The notes under the pieces were generated by a model, which was not told the origin of the DNA, did no database searches, and saw only the letters and a list, made by a program, of their open reading frames with translations. A DNA stretch of 64,000 bases from Salvelinus alpinus (Eukaryota; Chordata; Actinopteri; Salmoniformes; Salmonidae), in contig NC_092094.1 of the NCBI RefSeq assembly GCF_045679555.1, positions 10,286,319-10,350,318 on the forward strand. The letters are read 5' to 3'. The translations under genes were made by a program, and so were the position numbers. Numbering within the stretch: the stretch's first letter is position 1; each line of letters opens with the position of its first letter. Below, piece after piece: positions 58,532 to 64,000 of the stretch.

Positions 58532-60052
58532 ACGATAAGTGCCATGGGATCTTTAATGACCTCAGAGAGTCAGGACACCCGTTTAACGTCCCATCCGAAA
58601 GACGGCACCCTACACAGAGCAGTGTCCCCAATCACTGCCCTGGGGCATTGGGATCTTTGTTTAGACCAGAGGAAAGAGTGCCTCCTACTGGCCCTCCAAC
58701 ACCACTTCCAGCAGCACCTGGTCTCCCATCCAGGGACTGACCAGGACCAACCCTGCTTAGCTTCAGAAGCAAGCCAGCAGTGGTATGCAGGGTGGTACCA
58801 AGAGAGTTTATCTATATTTTTCGTAGCCATCTATTTACCACCACAAACCGATGCTGGCACAAAGACCGCACTCAGCGAGCTGTATAAGGCCATAAGCAAA
58901 CAAGAAAATGCTCATCGTGAAGTGGCGCTCCTAGTAGCCGGGGCAAACTTAAATCGGTTTTACATCATTTCTACCAGCATGTCACATGTGCAACCAAAGG
59001 GGGGGGGGGGACTCTAGACCACCTTTACTCCACACACAGAGACACATACAAAGCTCTCCTTGCCCTCAATTAGGCAAATCTGACCATAATTATATCCTCC
59101 TGATTCCTGCTTACAAGCAAAAAATAAGGCAGGAAGTACCAGTGACTCGCTCAATACGGAAGTGGTCAGATGATGCGGATCCTACAGGACTGTTTCACTA
59201 GCACAGACTGGAATATGTTCCGGGATTCATCCAATGGCATTGAGCAGTATACCACCTCCGTCACCGGCTTCATCAATAAGTGCATCAACGACGTCATCCC
59301 CACAGTGACCATACTTACATATCCCAACCAGAAGTTTCAAGTTCATTGGTGTCCACATCACCAACAAAGGCACGACAACACCTTTTCCCCTCAGGAGACT
59401 GAAAAGATTTGGCATGGGTCCCCAGATCCTCAAAAAGTTCTACAGCTGCACCATCGAGAGCATCCTGACAGGTTGCATCACCGCTTGGTATGGCAACTGC
59501 TTGGAATCCGACCGTAAGGCGCTACAGAAGGTAGTGCGTATGGCCCAGGTCATCACTGGTGCCAAGCTTCCTGCAATCCAGGACCTACTGTGTCAGAGGA
59601 AGGCCCAACAAATTGTCAAAGACTCCAGTCACCCAAGTCATAGACTGTTCTCTCTGCTACTGCATGGCAAGTGGTACTGGAGCGGCAAGTCTAGGTCCAA
59701 AAGGCTCCTTAACAGCTTCTACCCCCAAGCCATAAGACTGCTGAACAACTAATCAAATGGCCACGCGGACTATTTACATTGACTCCCCCCACCTCCTCCT
59801 TTGATTTGACATTGCTGGTACTCGCTGTTAATCATCTACGCATAGTCACTTTACCTCTACCAAAATGTTCAAATGACCTCGACTAACCTGTACCCCCTGT
59901 ACATAGCCTCGTTATTGTTACTTTGTGTTACTTTTCACGGTATTCTGCGCATGTGACAAATACAATTTGATTTGATCAAGGATACTGTGTGATTACGTTA
60001 ATCAGCAGGTAGAGCCACATCACTGGAACAGCCTGGCCAATCACAGGAACCT
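56986..60052 (-). CDS. slc35b4: slc35b4, nucleotide-sugar transporter, last two exons (partial)
   Basis: SLC35B4 carries UDP-xylose and UDP-N-acetylglucosamine into the Golgi/ER lumen. Penultimate exon 59986-60052 ([20 protein letters not shown], then TQ split by the intron; the acceptor may instead be 2 nt inward) ends at a GTATCC donor. Terminal exon 56986-57238 encodes [38 protein letters not shown], a [19 protein letters not shown] helix and a Lys/Glu-rich tail [10 protein letters not shown], stop at 56986. This is the C-terminal third with the last transmembrane helices. The phase (2+1 nt) restores Gln at the junction. Remaining exons must lie to the right of the window. The intron holds LINE copy 2. 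Confidence 0.93.
57640..59978 (+). mobile_element. LINE copy 2 in slc35b4 intron, RT domain deleted
   Basis: Same family as copy 1. Endonuclease text: [20 protein letters not shown]-like at 58025-58080 ([20 protein letters not shown]), [20 protein letters not shown] at 58820-58880. RT core is absent: text passes from TILTYPNQK (59335) directly into FQVHWCPHH, equivalent to [10 protein letters not shown], so the palm and YxDD are deleted. C-terminal part intact: [20 protein letters not shown] and [13 protein letters not shown]. It is interrupted by a 5S-derived SINE at 58322-58799. The tail ends GTGACAAATACAATTTGATT. Confidence 0.88.
58322..58799 (-). mobile_element. 5S rRNA-derived SINE inside LINE copy 2
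   Basis: The minus strand begins GGTACCACCCTGCATACCAC and contains GAAGCTAAGCAGGGTTGG and TGGATGGGAGACC (5S box A and C), ending in TCAACTTACCTGG and an A/T-rich tail. It matches the copy at 19937-20412. LINE copy 1 shows the empty site (CGCTATTTACTGAGAGC near 50147-50165). Confidence 0.9.
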
Positions 60053-60197
60053 CTACAGGAGCTGGAAGACAAATTACATTTAGGCTACAGCACAACAAGA
60101 GGACAACAAGAAGACAACAGGACAAGAACTCAACATAATATTACAAGAAAGACTCCAACAGACATAACATGTAAAGTCACTTCTTTACTATCATATA

Positions 60198-61800
60198 CAG
60201 TGGGGAGAACAAGTATGATACACTGCCGAATTTGCAGGTTTTCCTACTTACAAAGCATGTAGAGGTCTGTAAATTTTATCATAGGTACACTTCAACTGTG
60301 AGAGACAGAATATAAAACAAAAATCCAGAAAATCCCATTGTATGATTTTTAAGTAATTAATTAGCATTATATTGCATGACATAAGTATTTGATCACCTAC
60401 CAACCAGTAAAAATTCCAGCTCTCACAGGCCTGTTAGTTTTTCTTTAAGAAGCCCTCCTGTTCTTCACTCATTACCTGTATTAACTGGACCTGTTTGAAC
60501 TCGTTACCTGTATAAAAGACACCTGTCCACATACTCAATCAAACAGACTCCAACCTCTCCACAATGGCCAAGACCAGACAGCTGTGTAAGGACATCAGGG
60601 ATGAAATTGTAGACCTGCACAAGGCTGGGATGGGCTACAGGACAATAGGCAAGCAGCTTGGTGAGAAGGCAACAACTGTTGGCGCAATTATTAGAAAATG
60701 GAAGAAGTTCAAGATGACGGTCAATCACCCTCGGTCTGGGGCTCCATGCAAGATCTCACCTCGTGGGGCATCAATGATCATGAGGAAGGTGAGGGATAGG
60801 CCCAGAACTACACGGCAGGACCTGGTCAATGACCTGAAGAGAGCTGGGACCACAGTCTCAAAGAAAACCATTAGTAACACACTACGCCGTCATGGATTAA
60901 AATCTTGCAGTGCACGCAAGGTCCCCCTGCTCAAGCCAGCGCATTTCCAGGCCCGTCTGAAGTTTGCCAATGACCATCTGGATGATCCAGAGGAGGAATG
61001 GGAGAAGATCATGTGGTCTGATGAGACAAAAATAGAGCTTTTTGGTCTAAACTCCACTCGCCGTGTTTGGAGGAAGAGGAAGGATGAGTACAACCACAAA
61101 AACACCATCCCAATCGTGAAGCATGGAGGTGGAAACATCATTCTTTGGGGATGCTTTTCTGCAAAGGGGACAGGACGACTGCACCGTATTGAGGGGAGGA
61201 TGGATGGGGCCATGTATCGCGAGATCTTGGTCAACAACCTCCTTCCCTTAGTAAGAGCATTGAAGATGGGTCGTGGCTGGGTCTTCCAGCATGACAACGA
61301 CCCAAAACACACAGGCAGGGCAACTAAGGAGTGGCTCCGTAAGAAGCATCTCAAGGTCCTGGAGTGGCCTAGCCAGTCTCCAGACCTGAACCTAATAGAA
61401 AATCTTTGGAGGGAGCTGAAAGTCCGTAATGACCAGCGACAGCCTCGAAACCTGAAGGATCTGGAGAAGGTCTGTATGGAGGAGTGGGCCAAAATCCTTG
61501 CTGCAGTGTGTGCAAACCTGGTCAAGAACTACAGGAAACGTATGATCTCTGTAATTGCAAACAAAAGTTTCTGTACCAAATATTAAGTTCTGCTTTTCTG
61601 ATGTATCAAATACTTATGTCATGCAATAAAATGCAAATTAATTACTTAAAAATCATACAATGTGATTTTCTGGATATTTGTTTTAGATTCCGTCTCTCAC
61701 AGTTGAAGTGTACCTATGATAAAAAATTACAGACCTCTACATGCTTTGTAAGTAGGAAAACCTGCAAAATCGGCAGTGTATCAAATACTTCTCCCCACTG
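60198..61800 (+). mobile_element. Tc1-like transposon, sixth family, structurally complete
   Basis: 1603 bp between TA dinucleotides (60196-60197, 61801-61802). Long inverted repeats of about 190 bp begin CAGTGGGGAGAA at both ends and contain the inner direct repeat AAGTATTTGATCA/ACA. The two arms agree closely, but the left has lost TT and the right ACA near their tips. It carries an intact transposase. Confidence 0.94.
60564..61586 (+). CDS. Tc1-like transposase, intact 340-aa open frame
   Basis: Cut-and-paste DD34E transposase. Start [20 protein letters not shown], a paired-like DNA-binding half with two helix-turn-helix segments ([35 protein letters not shown]) joined by a GRPR-type hook ([14 protein letters not shown]). 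The catalytic triad is Asp in [11 protein letters not shown], Asp in [13 protein letters not shown] and Glu in [11 protein letters not shown], with 34 residues between the last two. It ends NKSFCTKY with stop TAA at 61584. Full family length, no stop or frameshift. One change at a usually conserved site: Pro to Leu in NPIE. Whether it is active cannot be told. Confidence 0.95.
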   Translation: MAKTRQLCKDIRDEIVDLHKAGMGYRTIGKQLGEKATTVGAIIRKWKKFKMTVNHPRSGAPCKISPRGASMIMRKVRDRPRTTRQDLVNDLKRAGTTVSKKTISNTLRRHGLKSCSARKVPLLKPAHFQARLKFANDHLDDPEEEWEKIMWSDETKIELFGLNSTRRVWRKRKDEYNHKNTIPIVKHGGGNIILWGCFSAKGTGRLHRIEGRMDGAMYREILVNNLLPLVRALKMGRGWVFQHDNDPKHTGRATKEWLRKKHLKVLEWPSQSPDLNLIENLWRELKVRNDQRQPRNLKDLEKVCMEEWAKILAAVCANLVKNYRKRMISVIANKSFCTKY

Positions 61801-61820
61801 TATATATATACACACACACA

Positions 61821-63373
61821 CAGTCGTGGCCAAAAGTTTTGAGAAAGACACATATATAAATTTTCACAAAGTCTGCTGCCTCAGTTTGTTTGATGGCAAT
61901 TTGCATATACTCCAGAATGTTATGAAGAGTGATCAGATGAATTGCAATTAACTGCAGAGTCCCTCTTTGCCATGCAAATGAACTGAATCCCCCAAAAACA
62001 TTTCCACTGCATTTCAGCCCTGCCACAAAAGGACCAGCTGACATCATGTCAGTGATTCTCTCGTTAACACAGGTGTGAGTGTTGACGAGGACAGGGCTGG
62101 AGATCACTCTCCCATGCTGTTTGAGTTCGAATAACACGCTGGAAGCTTCAAAAGGAGGGTGGTGCTTGGAATCATTGTTCTTCCTCTGTCAACCATGGTT
62201 ACCTGCAAGGAAACACGTGCCGTCATCATTGCTTTGCACAAAAAAGGCTTCACAGGCAAGGATATTGCTGCCAGCAAGATAGCACCTAAATAAACCATTT
62301 ATCGGATCATCAAGAACTTGAAGGAGAGCGGTTCAATTGTTGTGAAGAAGGCTTCAAGGCGCCCAAGAAAGTCCAGCAAGCGCCAGGACTGTCTCCTAAA
62401 GTTGATTCAGCTGCAGGATCGGGGCACCACCAGTACAGAGCTTGCTCAGGAATGGCAGCAGGCAGGTGTGAGTGCATCTGCACGCACAGTGAGGCGAAGA
62501 CTTTTGGAGGATGGCCTAGTGTCAAGAAGGGCAGCAAAGAAGCCACTTCTCTCCAGGAAAAACATCAGGGAAAGACTGATATTCTGCAAAAGGTACAGGG
62601 ATTGGACTGCTGAGGACTGGTATAAAGTCATTTTCTCTGATAAATCCCCTTTCCGATTGTTTGGGGCATCCGGAAAAAAGCTTGTCCGGAGAAGACAAGG
62701 TGAGCGCTACCATCAGTCCTGTGTCATGCCAACAGTAAAGCATCCTGAGACCATTCATGTGTGGGGTTGCTTCTCAGCCAAGGGAGTGGGCTCACTCACA
62801 ATTTTGCCTAAGAACACAGCCATGAATAAAGAATGGTACCAACACATCCTCCGAGAGCAACTTCTCCCAACCATCCAGGAACAGTTTGGTGATGAACAAT
62901 GCCTTTTCCAGCATGATGGAGCACCTTGACATAAGGCAAAGTGATAACTAAGTGGCTCGGGGAACAAAACATAGATATTTTGGGTCCATGGCCAGGAAAC
63001 TCCCTAGACCTTAATCCAATTGAGAACTTGTGGTCAATCCTCAAGAGGCGGGTGGACAAACAAAACCCCACAAATTCTGACAAACTCCAAGCAAGAATGG
63101 GCTGCCATCAGTCAGGATGTGGCCCAGAAGTTAATTGACAGCATGCCAGGGCGGATTACAGAGGTCTTGAAAAAGAAGGGTCAACACTGCAAATATTGAC
63201 TCTGCATCAACTTCATGTAATTGTCAATAAAATCCTTTGACACTTATGAAATACTTGTAATTATACTTCAGTATTCCATAGTAATATCTGACAAAAATAT
63301 CTAAAGACACTGAAGCAGCAAACTTTGTGGAAATTCATATTTGTGTCATTCTCAAAACTTTTGGCCACGACTG
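61821..63373 (+). mobile_element. Tc1-like transposon, seventh family
   Basis: Ends CAGTCGTGGCCAAAAGTTTT at 61821 and CAGTCGTGGCCAAAAGTTTT read from 63373 on the minus strand, a perfect 20-bp match. TA follows the right end; the left is embedded in a CA run. It begins only 20 bp after the previous Tc1 element. Confidence 0.93.
62194..63199 (+). pseudogene. Tc1-like transposase, seventh family, with stops
   Basis: Starts MVTCKETRAVIIALHKKGFT. A stop lies at 62291, with further stops at 62928 and 62943. The longest open part (62318-62929) reads RTVRRRLLEDGLVSRRAAKK, then FSDKSPFRLFG, where the family has an Asp-Glu pair (SDE), and QCLFQHDGAP with the second Asp. LNPIENLW with the Glu survives at about 63015. 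It ends CKY. Inactive. Confidence 0.92.
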
Positions 63374-63392
63374 TATATAAAAAACATACACA

Positions 63393-64000
63393 CAGAACCA
63401 GTCAAAAGTTTGGACACATCTACTCATTCCCAGGGTTTTTCGTTATTTGTACTATTCTCTACATTGTGGAATAATAGTGAAGACATGAAATAACACATAT
63501 GAAATCATGTAGTAACCAAAAGTGTTAAACAACTCAAAATATATTTTATATTTGAGATTCTTTAAAGTAGCCACCCTTTGCCTTGATGACAGCTTTGCAC
63601 ACTCATGGCATTGTTGCAACCAGCTCATGAGGTAGTCACCTGGAATGGATTCCAATTAACAGGTGTGCCAAGTCAAAAGTTAATTTGAGGAATTTCTTTC
63701 CTTCTTAATGCGTTTGAGCCAATCAGTTGTGTTTTGACAAGGTAGGGGTGGTATACAGAATATTGCCCTATTTGGTAAAATACCAAGTCCATATTATGGC
63801 AAGAACAGCTCAAATAAGCAAAGAGAAACGACAGTCCATCATTGTTTTAAGACATGAAGTTCAGTCAATCCAACACATTTCAAGAACTTTGAAAGTTCCT
63901 GCATCAGTCAAGTGCAGTCGCAAAAACCATCAAGCGCTATGATGAAACTGGCTCTCATGAGGACCGCCACAGGAAAGGAAGACCCAGAGTTACCCCTGCT
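63393..64000 (+). mobile_element. Tc1-like transposon, eighth family, cut by window end
   Basis: Left inverted repeat CAGAACCAGTCAAAAGTTTG GACACATCTACTCATTC. Transposase starts at 63798 with MARTAQISKEKRQSIIVLRH, then QHISRTLKVPASV. A frameshift follows near 63905, after which IKRYDETGSHEDRHRKGRP is readable to the edge. The rest lies to the right. Confidence 0.88.

Overview
The window is vertebrate nuclear DNA, almost certainly from a salmonid fish. Three spliced genes are recognisable by their exons. The space between them is packed with Tc1-like transposons of the group to which Sleeping Beauty belongs, HpaI-type and other tRNA-derived SINEs, 5S rRNA-derived SINEs, LINEs, hAT elements and minisatellites. 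There are no bacterial-type operons and no CRISPR array. Most long open frames come from tandem repeats or decayed transposases.

Host genes, all on the minus strand: (1) net1, a RhoA guanine-nucleotide exchange factor. Only its first five exon positions are present (493-4189); the DH/PH catalytic part lies beyond base 1. A short NLS-like exon is present twice in tandem. (2) chchd3 (MICOS subunit Mic19), complete at 41150-55544. Eight exons join in phase to 612 codons including the stop. It has a twin CX9C C-terminus and an extra 1189-nt Pro/Val-rich exon that makes the predicted protein 611 aa, against 227 aa for human CHCHD3. (3) slc35b4, a nucleotide-sugar transporter, last two exons only (56986-60052). 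chchd3 and slc35b4 also lie near each other on human chromosome 7q, which supports both names. A weak candidate first exon of an unidentified gene lies at 39153-39241.

Layout: 1-4.4 kb net1 5' half and promoter; 4.6-9.1 kb an interspersed repeat split by a hAT element with an 8-bp target duplication; 10.8-13.2 kb a 43-bp array split by an L2 fragment, a 48-bp array and a Penelope-like tail with a hammerhead-like motif; 13.5-16.3 kb a minus-strand LINE containing a miniature LTR (TRIM-like) element; 17.3-18.6 kb a large minisatellite; 19.9-21.9, 28.1-29.7 and 42.9-44.5 kb three dead copies of one Tc1 family; 22.7-26.1 kb a cluster of micro- and minisatellites; 29.9-36.6 kb a deep nest (L1 relic, Tc1 elements, a hAT-like miniature element, then a SINE and a solo LTR); 40-55.5 kb chchd3, with a LINE nest in intron 1; 57.6-60 kb a second LINE copy inside slc35b4; 60.2-64 kb three consecutive Tc1-like elements, one with an intact 340-codon transposase.

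The related copies let several insertions be dated relative to one another, because one copy preserves the empty site of an insertion in the other. The most notable observations are the duplicated net1 exon, the expanded chchd3 exon, the TRIM-like element whose LTR carries a tRNA-like promoter region, and the intact Tc1 transposase.
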